Numbered from the stretch's first letter, positions 8,037-18,117 are shown. The stretch is DNA of 64,000 nt from an uncultured Aquimarina sp. (GCA_947500845.1 CANMTP010000002.1:310001-374000); one strand, 5' to 3'. Numbers and translations: made by a program. The notes: a model not told the origin generated them from the letters alone.

Positions 8037-9569
8037 ATGAGCAACACAAAAGCCGCGAAATCCGCATTAATTTCTGTATTTAGTAAAGACGGATTAGCTC
8101 CTATCGTAAAAAAATTGGATGAACTTAATATTACCATCTATTCAACCGGTGGTACCGAAAAATTTATTAAAGATCTCGGTATTGAGGTCATCCCAGTAGA
8201 AGATGTTACTTCATATCCATCAATTTTAGGCGGTCGAGTAAAAACTCTACATCCAAAAGTGTTTGGCGGAATTCTTAATCGTCAAAACAACGATAGTGAT
8301 GTTGCAGAACTTGAGCAATATGAAATCCCACAGATTGATATCGTCATTGTTGACTTATATCCATTCGAAAAAACTGTGGCTTCAGGAGCATCAGAACAAG
8401 ATATAATTGAAAAAATTGATATTGGAGGAATCTCACTGATTAGAGCTGCTGCAAAAAACTTTGCTGATGTTACCTGTGTAGCTTCGGTAGATGATTATGT
8501 TGAATTTTTGAGTGTTATCACAGAAGGAAATGGAAATATTTCTATAGAAGATCGAAAACGTTTTGCAGCCAAAGCCTTCAATGTATCCTCTCACTATGAT
8601 AGTGCTATTTTTAATTATTTCAATAGTGATCATGAAATAGCTTCCCTTAAAATAAGCGAAACCAAAGGAAAAGTTTTGCGTTATGGAGAAAACCCACATC
8701 AAAAAGGATTTTTCTTTGGCGATTTTGATGCCATGTTCAATAAACTGCACGGGAAAGAATTATCATACAACAACCTTTTGGATGTCGATGCAGCTGTAAA
8801 TTTAATGAACGAGTTTAAAGGTGAAGCACCAACCTTTGCTATTCTAAAACATAACAATGCCTGTGGATTAGCACAGAGAGAAACTGTTCTTCAATCCTAT
8901 GTAGATGCCCTGGCGGGTGATCCGGTTTCAGCCTTTGGAGGAATATTAATTAGCAATACTGAAATAGATAAAGCAACTGCAGAAGAAATTCATAAATTGT
9001 TTTGTGAAGTAGTTATTGCACCTTCATTTAGCGATGGTGCAGAAGAAATTTTAAAAGGAAAGAAAAATAGAATTCTATTAGTACAAAAAGAAATAGATCT
9101 GCCAAAAACACAGGTGCGTTCGTGTTTAAATGGTGCTTTAGTGCAAGACAAAGATCTTAAAACCGATGCCGAGACTGATTTGAAAACCGTTACCAAAGTT
9201 AGTCCGACTTCAGAACAAATCGAAGACCTGTTGTTTGCTTCAAAAATTTGTAAGCACACCAAATCAAATACGATTGTTTTTACCAAAGGAAAACAATTAT
9301 TGGCAAGTGGCACAGGACAAACTTCTAGGGTCGATGCTTTAAAACAATCTATAGAGAAAGCAACTTCTTTTAATTTTGATTTGAATGGTGCTGTTATGGC
9401 TAGTGATGCCTTTTTTCCTTTCCCAGATTGTGTTGAAATTGCAGACCATGCAGGTATTAAAGCAGTAATCCAACCAGGTGGTTCTATAAAAGATCAATTA
9501 AGTATAGATTACTGTGATCAAAACGGAATTGCAATGGTTATGACAGGAACACGCCATTTTAAACATTAA
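8037..9569 (+). CDS. purH: Bifunctional AICAR formyltransferase / IMP cyclohydrolase
   Basis: PurH catalyses the last two steps of purine synthesis: formylation of AICAR with 10-formyl-THF, then ring closure to IMP. The N-terminal cyclohydrolase (MGS-like) domain covers roughly residues 8-150 and has GGRVKTLHPK (65-74). The C-terminal transformylase domain holds KHNNACG and AFGGIL, and the protein ends with the normal GTRHFKH. At 510 residues it is full length. It stands 43 bp upstream of mreB on the same strand and may be partly cotranscribed with it; purH just before the mre cluster is a common flavobacterial order. Confidence 0.97.
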   Translation: MSNTKAAKSALISVFSKDGLAPIVKKLDELNITIYSTGGTEKFIKDLGIEVIPVEDVTSYPSILGGRVKTLHPKVFGGILNRQNNDSDVAELEQYEIPQIDIVIVDLYPFEKTVASGASEQDIIEKIDIGGISLIRAAAKNFADVTCVASVDDYVEFLSVITEGNGNISIEDRKRFAAKAFNVSSHYDSAIFNYFNSDHEIASLKISETKGKVLRYGENPHQKGFFFGDFDAMFNKLHGKELSYNNLLDVDAAVNLMNEFKGEAPTFAILKHNNACGLAQRETVLQSYVDALAGDPVSAFGGILISNTEIDKATAEEIHKLFCEVVIAPSFSDGAEEILKGKKNRILLVQKEIDLPKTQVRSCLNGALVQDKDLKTDAETDLKTVTKVSPTSEQIEDLLFASKICKHTKSNTIVFTKGKQLLASGTGQTSRVDALKQSIEKATSFNFDLNGAVMASDAFFPFPDCVEIADHAGIKAVIQPGGSIKDQLSIDYCDQNGIAMVMTGTRHFKH

Positions 9570-9612
9570 TTTTATTACATTTACGAAATTTTAACCCCTT
9601 TTTTCGACTTTT

Positions 9613-10641
9613 ATGGGATTTTTTGACTTCTTTACCGAAGAAATCGCAATAGATTTAGGTACCGCGAACACCTTAGTAATTCATAATGACAAAGTAGTGG
9701 TTGATAGCCCATCTATTGTAGCCAGGGATATTATGACTGGTAAAATTATAGCCGCTGGAAAAGAGGCTGCCATGATGCAAGGAAAAACCCACGAAAATAT
9801 CAAAACAATTCGTCCGCTTAAGGATGGAGTAATTGCTGATTTTGATGCAAGTGAGAAAATGATAAGTATGTTTATCAAAGATATTCCTGCATTAAAGAAA
9901 AAGATCTTTGCTCCTGCCTTGCGTATGGTGATTTGTATTCCTTCGGGTATCACGGAAGTTGAAATGAGAGCGGTAAAAGAAAGCGCAGAACGTGTAAATG
10001 GAAAAGAAGTATACTTGATCCATGAACCTATGGCCGCAGCAATAGGTATTGGTGTTGATATTATGCAACCCAAAGGAAACATGATTGTTGATATAGGTGG
10101 GGGTACCACTGAAATTGCTGTAATTGCTTTAGGCGGTATTGTTTGTGATAAGTCTGTAAAAATTGCAGGTGATGTATTTACCAATGATATTATCTATTAC
10201 ATGCGTACACAACATAATTTGTATGTAGGAGAACGTACGGCAGAAAAAATAAAAATACAGATTGGTGCCGCAACCGAAGATTTAGAACTACCACCTGAAG
10301 AAATGAATGTTCAAGGTCGTGATCTATTGACAGGAAAACCTAAACAAGTACAGATTTCTTATAGAGAAATGGCCAAGGCACTTGATAAATCAATATTACG
10401 TATTGAAGACGCAGTAATGGAAACTTTATCTCAAACTCCACCAGAATTGGCAGCAGATATTTATAATACAGGAATCTATCTTGCTGGTGGCGGTTCTATG
10501 TTACGCGGGTTAGACAAAAGGTTGTCGCAAAAGACCGATTTACCTGTATATATTGCAGAAGATCCTCTGAGGGCAGTAGTAAGAGGAACAGGGATTACTC
10601 TCAAAAACTTGAACAGATATAAAAGTGTACTAATCAAATAA
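9613..10641 (+). CDS. mreB: Rod shape-determining protein MreB
   Basis: The 342-residue actin-like ATPase shows the phosphate-1 motif AIDLGTANT (residues 12-20), the phosphate-2 motif VDIGGGTTEIAV and the adenosine motif LAGGGSMLRGL. MreB polymers on the inner face of the membrane direct the elongasome that inserts lateral cell-wall peptidoglycan. It is the first gene of the conserved cluster mreB-mreC-mreD-PBP2-rodA, with 132 bp before mreC. The N-terminal GFFDFF segment resembles the amphipathic membrane-binding helix of the family. Confidence 0.97.
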   Translation: MGFFDFFTEEIAIDLGTANTLVIHNDKVVVDSPSIVARDIMTGKIIAAGKEAAMMQGKTHENIKTIRPLKDGVIADFDASEKMISMFIKDIPALKKKIFAPALRMVICIPSGITEVEMRAVKESAERVNGKEVYLIHEPMAAAIGIGVDIMQPKGNMIVDIGGGTTEIAVIALGGIVCDKSVKIAGDVFTNDIIYYMRTQHNLYVGERTAEKIKIQIGAATEDLELPPEEMNVQGRDLLTGKPKQVQISYREMAKALDKSILRIEDAVMETLSQTPPELAADIYNTGIYLAGGGSMLRGLDKRLSQKTDLPVYIAEDPLRAVVRGTGITLKNLNRYKSVLIK

Positions 10642-10773
10642 TGTTATAAAAATAGTGTCGGGAGTATACCTAAGTTTCTGATTTTACGTTATTCTGCTTT
10701 GATACATTATTATGGGTACAAAAGAAACTATTTAATGTAACGTTTAACTTAAGAAATAACTACACCCTAAATC

Positions 10774-11592
10774 ATGCAGCAGATTATTAATTTTTTAATA
10801 AGAAATAAACATTCTCTGCTATTTCTTCTTCTTCTATTTGTATCGATAATTTTTACTATACAATCGCACTCTTATCACAAAAGCAAGTTTGTAAGTTCAA
10901 CTAATTTTATAAGTGGCAGAATTTACAGATGGCAACATTCGGTAAGTGATTATTTCAATCTAAAGAGTGAAAACAAAAGATTGCTAGAAGAAAATGAACG
11001 ACTTCATAATATAGTTAGCGCTATGGGGGTTGATTCTATTTCTGCGACCTATGTAGACACAACGTTTGCCAAACCCTTCTCTTATACGAAAGCACGAATA
11101 CTTAAAAATGATTACAGTAAAATTGACAATTACATTCTTATAAATAAAGGTGAAAAAGATAGTATATTTCCAGATATGGGAATTATTACAGATAAAGGAA
11201 TTATAGGCATTGTAGAAAACACCTCTAAAAACTACAGTAGGGTCATTTCTATCCTTAACAGTAATTCGCGTATCAATGCAGGTCTTAAAAAATCAAATCA
11301 ATATGGTTCTTTGATTTGGAATGGAAAAGATCCGAATATTGTTCAATTAGAAACTGTTCCTAGACAAGCTATCTTAAAAGAAGGCGATACAATCATCACC
11401 CACGGTCGTTCTACTATTTTCCCTCGAGGTATTGGTATTGGCACTATACTTAATTACAAATTAGATCAGAACAAGAGTTACTATTTAATAGATGTAAAGT
11501 TGTTTAACGATATGACTGATATTGGATTTGTATATGCGATAAAAAACAATAACGCTGAAGAGATTAAAAGTTTGGAAAACTTGGATTTATGA
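10774..11592 (+). CDS. mreC: Rod shape-determining protein MreC
   Basis: This 272-residue protein has a short cytoplasmic N-terminus, one membrane helix (about residues 12-32), a coiled coil (about 60-85, rich in E, N and L) and the periplasmic MreC beta domain (about 110-265, with GIIGIVENTSKNYSRVISILN). MreC links MreB to PBP2 and activates elongation synthesis. Its stop overlaps the start of mreD by 4 bp (ATGA), pointing to translational coupling. Confidence 0.93.
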   Translation: MQQIINFLIRNKHSLLFLLLLFVSIIFTIQSHSYHKSKFVSSTNFISGRIYRWQHSVSDYFNLKSENKRLLEENERLHNIVSAMGVDSISATYVDTTFAKPFSYTKARILKNDYSKIDNYILINKGEKDSIFPDMGIITDKGIIGIVENTSKNYSRVISILNSNSRINAGLKKSNQYGSLIWNGKDPNIVQLETVPRQAILKEGDTIITHGRSTIFPRGIGIGTILNYKLDQNKSYYLIDVKLFNDMTDIGFVYAIKNNNAEEIKSLENLDL

Positions 11593-12095
11593 ATAGAGAT
11601 ACCCTAATACATATCGGAAGGTTTATAATCTTAATTCTGGTTCAAGTGTTAGTACTCAACCATATCAATTTTTTAGGTGATCTAAACCCATATATCTATA
11701 TTATTTTTATTCTTTTGGCACCTATTAATATAAATAAAAGTCTATTTCTTTTAATTAGCTTTATATTGGGTCTGATCATAGATATATTTGGTGATTCTGG
11801 GGGAGTTCATGCAGCAGCCTGTCTTATTATAGCATTTTTTAGGCCAGTAGCCTTACGTACCGTTTTTGGTCTTAGTTATGAGTTCCAAACGGTAAAATTG
11901 AGTAATATTGCTTTTGGGGAAAAATTGGCTTACGTCACCCTAATGGTTTTAACACATCATATTGTACTTTTTTCATTAGAAATTTTTAACTTCTCTCACA
12001 TACTATTGATAGCCAAAAAAACGTTATTTTCTAGTTTGTTCACTATTGTGATCACTACTCTTGTTTTAATTTTGTTTAGAAGAAGCGATTCATGA
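11589..12095 (+). CDS. mreD: Rod shape-determining protein MreD
   Basis: The 168-residue integral membrane protein has about five hydrophobic helices and sits between mreC and the PBP2 gene, where MreD is always found in this cluster. MreD is a poorly conserved membrane member of the elongasome that interacts with MreC. It overlaps both neighbours by ATGA junctions (11589-11592 and 12092-12095), so the three genes are translated together. Assignment rests mainly on size, hydrophobicity and position. Confidence 0.88.
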   Translation: MNRDTLIHIGRFIILILVQVLVLNHINFLGDLNPYIYIIFILLAPININKSLFLLISFILGLIIDIFGDSGGVHAAACLIIAFFRPVALRTVFGLSYEFQTVKLSNIAFGEKLAYVTLMVLTHHIVLFSLEIFNFSHILLIAKKTLFSSLFTIVITTLVLILFRRSDS

Positions 12096-13963
12096 GAAAA
12101 TTATTATTGTACCTCGTCATTATTACTACGGGTATTGTTTTTATTGCAAGACTTTTTTACTTACAGATTTACAACACTTCATTTGTATCTCTTTCAGAAG
12201 ATAATGCAATAAAAGTAATCTATGACTATCCCCAACGTGGTGCAATCTATGATAGAAACGCCCGATTGATGGTGGCCAATCAGCCATCTTATGATGTGAT
12301 GGTAATTCCAAGAGAATTAAAACCTTTTGATACTTTAGAGTTTTGCTCTATACTTAGTATTACCAAAGAAAAGCTTGTAGAGCGTTTACGAAAAGCCAGA
12401 GTTTACTCACCCAGAGTCCCTTCAATAGTAATTCCTCAATTGACTAAAGATGAATACGCTTATCTGCAAGAGAAAATGCGAAAATTTGAAGGCTTTTATA
12501 TTCAAAAACGCTCCTTAAGAGATTATCAAACCACACATGCTGCTAATGTTTTGGGATATATAGGTGAGGTGAATGAAGCTTTAATAAAAAAAGATCCATA
12601 CTATCTCTCAGGTGACTTAATAGGTATAGATGGTGTAGAAAAGATATATGAAAAAGAACTTAGAGGAATTAAAGGTGTAAAACGAATTCAAAAAGACAGA
12701 TTTAACAGAGATATTGGTCCTTATAAAGAGGGAAAATTTGATACGTTACCAGTAAATGGAAAAGATCTTACCATTACCCTTGACGCTAGATTACAGGCAT
12801 ACGGACAAACACTCATGCAAAATAAACGAGGAGGTATCGTGGCAATAGAACCATCAACAGGGGAGATTCTGGCAATGGTTACAGCACCTACTTATAAACC
12901 AGAACTACTGGTCGGTCGAAAAAGATCCCCAAACTTTACCAAACTCGTTTATGACACTATTGCAAATCCACTGTTTGATAGAGGTATCATAGGAGAGTAT
13001 CCTCCAGGATCTCCTTTTAAAACAATCAATGCACTTATCGGGCTACAAGAAGAAGTCATAGATACCAAAGAAAAAATTTCTTGCAGAATGGGATACTACT
13101 ACGGAAAAAGAGGACAAAAATTAGGATGCCACTCTCACAGAAGTCCGCTTAACATGATCCCGGGAATTGCTAATTCATGTAATGCCTATTTTGCAACGGT
13201 ATACAGAAGGATTATAGAAAAATATGAAACTCCGCAAGAGGGAATAGATAATTGGAGAAAACATGTACAAAGTTTTGGGCTAGGAAAGTATTTAGGAAAT
13301 GATTTGGCAACAGGAAAACGAGGTAAAGTTCCTAATTCAGAATATTATAATAAAATATATCAATTCCCAACCTATAAGTGGTATGCTTCTGCAACGTTAT
13401 CAAATGCTATCGGACAAGGAGAAGTTCTTGCCACTCCTATTCAATTAGCTAATATGACAGCTGCTATTGCAAACAGAGGATATTATTATACTCCTCATAT
13501 TATAAAAGCGATTGACGGTAAACCTATAGAAAATGAAAATTATATCAAACCCAAAATTACTACGATTGATAAAGAACATTTCGAACCGGTAATTCAAGGA
13601 ATGCACGAAGTGTATACAAAAGGTACTGCAAGTTTTTTACAGGTTAAAGGAATTGATATCTGTGGAAAAACAGGAACAGCAGAAAATTTCGCAAAAATCA
13701 ATGGAGTAAAAACACAACTTACCGATCATTCTGTATTTATAGCTTTTGCCCCAAAAGATAATCCCAAGATAGCACTAGCTGTTTTTGTTGAAAACGGATA
13801 TTGGGGAGCACGCTACGCAGGAAGAATTGCATCACTGATGATAGAGAAATATTTAAATGGCGCGATTACTCGAAGAGATCTAGAAGACTGGGTTCTTACA
13901 CATAGTTTAGAGGAAGAATATGCGAAACCCTATAGTGGCAAACCCTTTAAAATTAATCAATAA
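12092..13963 (+). CDS. mrdA: Penicillin-binding protein 2 (elongasome transpeptidase)
   Basis: The 623-residue protein has one membrane anchor (about residues 5-25), a PBP dimerisation domain (about 45-220) and a transpeptidase domain. Active-site motifs are visible: SxxK as SPFK with nucleophile near S307, SxN as SCN, and KTGT with K near 526. SPFK within PPGSPFK differs slightly from the usual PPGSTFK but keeps both catalytic residues. It crosslinks new lateral-wall peptidoglycan together with RodA, whose gene begins at its last base (TAATG overlap). Confidence 0.95.
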   Translation: MRKLLLYLVIITTGIVFIARLFYLQIYNTSFVSLSEDNAIKVIYDYPQRGAIYDRNARLMVANQPSYDVMVIPRELKPFDTLEFCSILSITKEKLVERLRKARVYSPRVPSIVIPQLTKDEYAYLQEKMRKFEGFYIQKRSLRDYQTTHAANVLGYIGEVNEALIKKDPYYLSGDLIGIDGVEKIYEKELRGIKGVKRIQKDRFNRDIGPYKEGKFDTLPVNGKDLTITLDARLQAYGQTLMQNKRGGIVAIEPSTGEILAMVTAPTYKPELLVGRKRSPNFTKLVYDTIANPLFDRGIIGEYPPGSPFKTINALIGLQEEVIDTKEKISCRMGYYYGKRGQKLGCHSHRSPLNMIPGIANSCNAYFATVYRRIIEKYETPQEGIDNWRKHVQSFGLGKYLGNDLATGKRGKVPNSEYYNKIYQFPTYKWYASATLSNAIGQGEVLATPIQLANMTAAIANRGYYYTPHIIKAIDGKPIENENYIKPKITTIDKEHFEPVIQGMHEVYTKGTASFLQVKGIDICGKTGTAENFAKINGVKTQLTDHSVFIAFAPKDNPKIALAVFVENGYWGARYAGRIASLMIEKYLNGAITRRDLEDWVLTHSLEEEYAKPYSGKPFKINQ

Positions 13964-15216
13964 TGGCAAAATCAAGTGTTGCCGCTATTGATTGGATAAC
14001 GGTCTTATTATTTTTATTACTGGTCGGGTTCGGTTGGGGTAATATTTACTCTGCATCTTACGAAGGTGAAACCTTCTCTTTTTCTGATTTTTCGCAAGTT
14101 TATGTAAAACAAGCATATTGGATTTTATTGAGCATAGTACTCATTATTGTCATTCAGGCGATAGAAGTGAAATTTTATGAACGATTTGCAGGATTAATTT
14201 ATGTGATATCTATATTATCACTTCTGGGCCTTTTTGTTTTTGGCAAAACTATTTCGGGTGCAACTTCATGGTATGCATTTGGATCGATTAGAATACAGCC
14301 TTCAGAATTTGCGAAGGCCTGCACTGCATTAGCTCTTGCCAAATTCTTAAGCGACATGCAAACTAATATTACCTATATCAATCATCAATTAAGAGCTTTT
14401 TTAATTATTGCATTACCTGCCTTATTAATTATACCTCAACCTGATCCAGGAAGTGCTTTAGTATACGCGGCTTTTTTCTTCCCTCTTTATAGAGAGGGAT
14501 TGGCAGCAATATATCTTATTGTAGGAGTTTCGGCAGCAACACTGTTTATGCTCACGTTACTCTTCTCCCCTTTATGGGTAGTTCTCTCTATTGCTGCTGT
14601 TATGATCTTTGTTTTAATTAAAAAAAGAAAACAAAAACCAAAATATTCGAAGTACATATTGTCTCTTATTGTGATTACTGGATTTTGTTTTTCTGTAAAC
14701 TATATTTTTAACAATGTATTTGAACAGCGGCATAGGGACCGATTTAATATAGTTTTGGGAAAAGAAGTAGATGCCAAGGGAATTGGATATAACACCAATC
14801 AAAGTCAAATCGCCATCGGTAGTGGAAGCTGGACAGGAAAGGGGTGGAAAGAAGGAACACAAACCAAAGGAGGTTTCGTACCAGAGCAACATACTGATTA
14901 CATTTTTAGTACCGTAGGAGAAGAATGGGGCTTTTTGGGAGCCTCTATGGTCATTATTTTGTTCATTTTACTATTAATCAGACTCATTCATCTGGCCGAA
15001 CGACAAAAATCTCAGTTTAGTCGTGTGTATGGTTATAGCGTTATTGGAATTTTATTCATTCATTTCGCCATCAATATTGGTATGGTTACAGGTCTAATAC
15101 CCACAATAGGAATACCCTTACCATTTTTCAGTTATGGGGGATCCGGGTTATGGGGATTCACTATTTTACTATTTATCTTCATCAAACTTGATTCAAACCG
15201 AGTTAATGAATGGTAA
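13963..15216 (+). CDS. rodA: Rod shape-determining protein RodA (SEDS glycosyltransferase)
   Basis: This polytopic SEDS-family protein of 417 residues has about ten membrane helices. It polymerises lipid II into glycan strands as the partner of PBP2. Family features include SGATSWYAFGSIRIQPSEFAK-type sequence at about residues 95-115, QPDPGSALVY, PEQHTDYIFSTVGEEWGF in the large periplasmic loop and PFFSYGGSGLWG near the C-terminus. It is the last gene of the rod cluster; the next gene is convergent, with only 24 bp between stops. Confidence 0.96.
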   Translation: MAKSSVAAIDWITVLLFLLLVGFGWGNIYSASYEGETFSFSDFSQVYVKQAYWILLSIVLIIVIQAIEVKFYERFAGLIYVISILSLLGLFVFGKTISGATSWYAFGSIRIQPSEFAKACTALALAKFLSDMQTNITYINHQLRAFLIIALPALLIIPQPDPGSALVYAAFFFPLYREGLAAIYLIVGVSAATLFMLTLLFSPLWVVLSIAAVMIFVLIKKRKQKPKYSKYILSLIVITGFCFSVNYIFNNVFEQRHRDRFNIVLGKEVDAKGIGYNTNQSQIAIGSGSWTGKGWKEGTQTKGGFVPEQHTDYIFSTVGEEWGFLGASMVIILFILLLIRLIHLAERQKSQFSRVYGYSVIGILFIHFAINIGMVTGLIPTIGIPLPFFSYGGSGLWGFTILLFIFIKLDSNRVNEW

Positions 15217-15240
15217 AACTTTGAAAGGATGAAGCTATGA

Positions 15241-16041
15241 TCAAAACTTCCACCCATTAATATTCAAAGAAGCTTCTAATTTTTCTTCAATAGCGTCTTC
15301 TAATTTCGGGAAGAAATCTATCCCTGTTAATTGTTCGATCTGATCTACAGGAACAGCAAACTTTTTTAACGACTTCTTGGAATTTTGATGTGGAATTAAA
15401 AAAGCAATTATTTTAGGATTTTCTGGAGCATCTTTTAAAACAATCTTATAAAAATACTTCGGGACCGATACTGCCTCATACCCTATAGTTTTCAGATCAT
15501 TTGATAAAACACCTCCTGTAACTACATACACTCCGTCATAAACTTTTGCCCAATATCGAACCTTTTGTTCGAGATGGTTCCAGATTTGGCTATTAAATTC
15601 GTGATTTTGTGGTGAAATATTAGAAGTTAGAAAAGTTTCTTCAAAAGCCTCAAAACTAAATCTTCGATCTCCTGCGGGACATAGATGTCCACGATCATAG
15701 CCCGAATTTTTAAAATTACGCCAATCTGCAGACGATGAGCTTACTTTTTTATCCATTTCAAAGTAAGGTCGCTTAAATTCATTTTTAGACAGATGCTCTT
15801 TTTTTAATTCGTACGCCACCCATTCTGCCTGTTCATGCTTTTCAGAATAAGAAAGAGCATAGTTTTTATGTATAACTATTGAACCCGTTGTAGAGGTAGG
15901 CAAAAAGAAAAAACTGAATTCAGACGTAGCCTCAGTTTTATCATTAGATATTGACCAGTTACCTCCTTGATATTCTTCAATATAATAAAATCCAATTGTT
16001 AGTATTATTATCAATGCCGGGTATAGATATTTCCTTCTCAA
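15241..16041 (-). CDS. DNA/RNA non-specific endonuclease (NUC1 family)
   Basis: This 266-residue protein has an N-terminal membrane or signal segment (about residues 7-21) and a nuclease domain with the family signature DRGHLCPAGDR (116-126). His119 is the general base, and the metal-binding Asn lies in NISPQNHEFN. Such beta-beta-alpha metal nucleases degrade DNA and RNA without sequence preference, here probably outside the cytoplasm for nutrient use or defence. The only plausible start is TTG at 16041; no in-frame ATG precedes the catalytic region. A -7 box lies about 33 bp upstream. It is convergent with rodA. Confidence 0.9.
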   Translation of the reverse strand: MRRKYLYPALIIILTIGFYYIEEYQGGNWSISNDKTEATSEFSFFFLPTSTTGSIVIHKNYALSYSEKHEQAEWVAYELKKEHLSKNEFKRPYFEMDKKVSSSSADWRNFKNSGYDRGHLCPAGDRRFSFEAFEETFLTSNISPQNHEFNSQIWNHLEQKVRYWAKVYDGVYVVTGGVLSNDLKTIGYEAVSVPKYFYKIVLKDAPENPKIIAFLIPHQNSKKSLKKFAVPVDQIEQLTGIDFFPKLEDAIEEKLEASLNINGWKF

Positions 16042-16073
16042 TATATTCTTTTTTAGTGTTTTTATTAGAAAGG

Positions 16074-16081
16074 CAAAAGTA
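16074..16081 (-). promoter_or_regulatory. Bacteroidota -7 promoter box ahead of the endonuclease gene
   Basis: The minus strand reads TACTTTTG, matching TAnnTTTG, 32 bp upstream of the TTG start at 16041. This supports the chosen non-ATG start. Confidence 0.55.
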
Positions 16082-16281
16082 TCAAATAGAATAACGACTA
16101 ATTGCGGAAATCGCTCTTATTTTTATCTAATTGAAAAAGAAGAAATGTCCTAAACAGACCAAAACATGGCATAATGCGGTAAAAATTTTAACATAAAATA
16201 TCAAGTTTATGACTTTTCAATTTTTATTTTAGGGTTGTTGTTAATATAACATTACACAAAAAAATCACCTTAATTACACGC

Positions 16282-17871
16282 ATGAAAAATAACATTGAAA
16301 ATATTGTGGAAAGCGTCCTTATTCAAAATCGAATAGGCGGCTACGACAAAAAAGACTTAGAACTTCAGCTTCAAATACACCCAAACTACCCAAGTTTTCA
16401 ATCTATAACAGACACACTCGACTATTTTAGTATTGAAAATATTGCTGTAGAAGTTCCAAAAGAGGCTCTTGACCAGCTTCCTGATAGTTTTATTTCTTTG
16501 GTAAAAAAAGAAGATCAGGAAGAGATTGTTACTGTTCTCAAAAAGAAAGATACTGTAGAAATAAAACATACAAGTCTGGCTAAGAAAAAATTCAATTTTG
16601 AGCAGTTTAAAGAAATTTGGGTCCCTAAGGTTATTGCCGTAGAATATAATAGTAAGCAAAGTTTTACATCTAATCGATCATTTATACAAAATTTTCTAGC
16701 TTCAGCACTAGTTATTGGATTGGTTGCCAACTTGATAAACAGGTCATGGGACTTTGATCAAGCTTTATTTTTATTGGTTTCTACTACGGGTGCAGTTTTT
16801 AGTATTTTTGCGCTTCGTGAAAGCCTAGGGATACAATCACAGACGATTCATCAATTCTGTACTACAGTGGGCAACACTAATTGCGGTGATGTGATTAATA
16901 ATAATAGTGGAAAACTATTCAAAGGTTTCACCCTTGCTGATGCTGGCATTGCCTTTTTTGGTTCTATTATATTGTACCAGGTTTTCTTCGGTTTTACCAG
17001 TGTATTACTTATTCCAGCCGTTATGGGAATTCCTTTTGTTATATACTCTATCTATTCTCAGGGATTCGTCATAAAAAAGTGGTGTGCTATTTGTATCACT
17101 ATTGCTGCCGTGTCTATTGTCCTGGCAATAATTGCGTTAAGGAGTCTCCCGTTGACGGTAGATTTTAATTTAATTCCAGGATTCTTACTGCTTTCTACCC
17201 TATTTACTTCTATATATCTTTTTGCAAAAGAAAAGACAGCTAGTAGTAAACAGTTTAGATCAGATAACATGAGATTAAATCAATTTAAAAGGGACGGTCA
17301 AATATTTAATCATTTATTAAGTATTTCGGATCATATATCGGATACCGCAACATTTACGAACGAGATAGTTTTGGGCAATCCAAATTCTGACTTTAAAATT
17401 ATTAGTTATACTAATCCAATGTGCGGGTATTGCAAGAGTGCTTTTGAAGCGTATGCCCGCGTTATAAAAACAATGGGTGATAAATTACAAATCGTGGTTC
17501 GGCTTGGAGTAAATTTAGATGATCAAAAGGCTGAACCCACTCAAATAGCATTAAGATTGCTAGAAATTTATCATGATCAAGGAGAGGAGAGTTTTATAAC
17601 GGCGTACTCTGACTGGTTTGCAGATAGAACTTTTAGCAAATGGATCAAAAAATATAAGGCTCCATCTAACAACCCTATACATGCAGAAGTATTACACAAA
17701 CAATCTGAATGGTCCAAAAATAACAATATTCCTTACACCCCCGCATCAATTATTAATGGAGCGGCGTATCCGAAAAAATATAGTTACGATGAGTTCTTCC
17801 ATTTTATTGGGATTATGTTAGAAAATCATTTGGAAACCGTTTCTGAAGGAGGAGAAACAATAGAAGTATAG
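16282..17871 (+). CDS. C39-like / VKOR / thioredoxin fusion thiol oxidoreductase
   Basis: This 529-residue protein joins three parts. Residues 1-125 resemble a C39 peptidase-like domain (GYDKKDLELQLQIHPNYPSFQSI) but contain no cysteine, so that domain is not proteolytic. Residues about 135-310 form a vitamin K epoxide reductase membrane domain with CxxC C268-C271 (WCAIC) and loop cysteines C193 and C201. Residues about 345-520 form a thioredoxin-like domain with CGYC (381-384). Such VKOR-DsbA-type fusions make disulfides in exported proteins. In Bacteroidota they often sit beside cysteine-rich exported peptide genes. Here the only downstream candidate is the broken peptide gene at 17921-18117, before a shared terminator. 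Confidence 0.9.
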   Translation: MKNNIENIVESVLIQNRIGGYDKKDLELQLQIHPNYPSFQSITDTLDYFSIENIAVEVPKEALDQLPDSFISLVKKEDQEEIVTVLKKKDTVEIKHTSLAKKKFNFEQFKEIWVPKVIAVEYNSKQSFTSNRSFIQNFLASALVIGLVANLINRSWDFDQALFLLVSTTGAVFSIFALRESLGIQSQTIHQFCTTVGNTNCGDVINNNSGKLFKGFTLADAGIAFFGSIILYQVFFGFTSVLLIPAVMGIPFVIYSIYSQGFVIKKWCAICITIAAVSIVLAIIALRSLPLTVDFNLIPGFLLLSTLFTSIYLFAKEKTASSKQFRSDNMRLNQFKRDGQIFNHLLSISDHISDTATFTNEIVLGNPNSDFKIISYTNPMCGYCKSAFEAYARVIKTMGDKLQIVVRLGVNLDDQKAEPTQIALRLLEIYHDQGEESFITAYSDWFADRTFSKWIKKYKAPSNNPIHAEVLHKQSEWSKNNNIPYTPASIINGAAYPKKYSYDEFFHFIGIMLENHLETVSEGGETIEV

Positions 17872-17920
17872 TTTTAAAATTAGTCAAGTTTTTTCTAGAT
17901 TGATTATAACGATTTTGGAT

Positions 17921-18117
17921 ATGAAAGAGATAAATTTTTTGAAGTAAAAAACTATTCTTCTAGGCTGGACTGATCCTATTGATGGAGATGTCAACAGTAG
18001 CAACGGTGTAATCGCGGTAGTTCCAACTATGGCATCTGTATTGAGAATGGTCCACCAGTTAGAACACGATGTGATAGTTTGTGTAATAATGGAACTCAGC
18101 CCATATGTGGTTTCTAA
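17921..18117 (+). pseudogene. Possible remnant of a cysteine-rich exported peptide gene
   Basis: Between the VKOR-thioredoxin gene and its terminator lies a short reading track. ATG at 17921 encodes MKEINFLK, then TAA; the same frame continues KTILLGWTDPIDGD. A shift of frame then gives CQQ, a TAG at 17998, and an open stretch to TAA at 18115 that reads QRCNRGSSNYGICIENG followed by PPVRTRCDSLCNNGTQPICGF. Six cysteines in about 43 codons, a lysine-rich short leader, and its place behind a disulfide-forming enzyme fit a leader-plus-core peptide that has been broken by two stops and a frameshift. No homologue was checked, and chance composition in non-coding DNA is possible. Confidence 0.45.
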
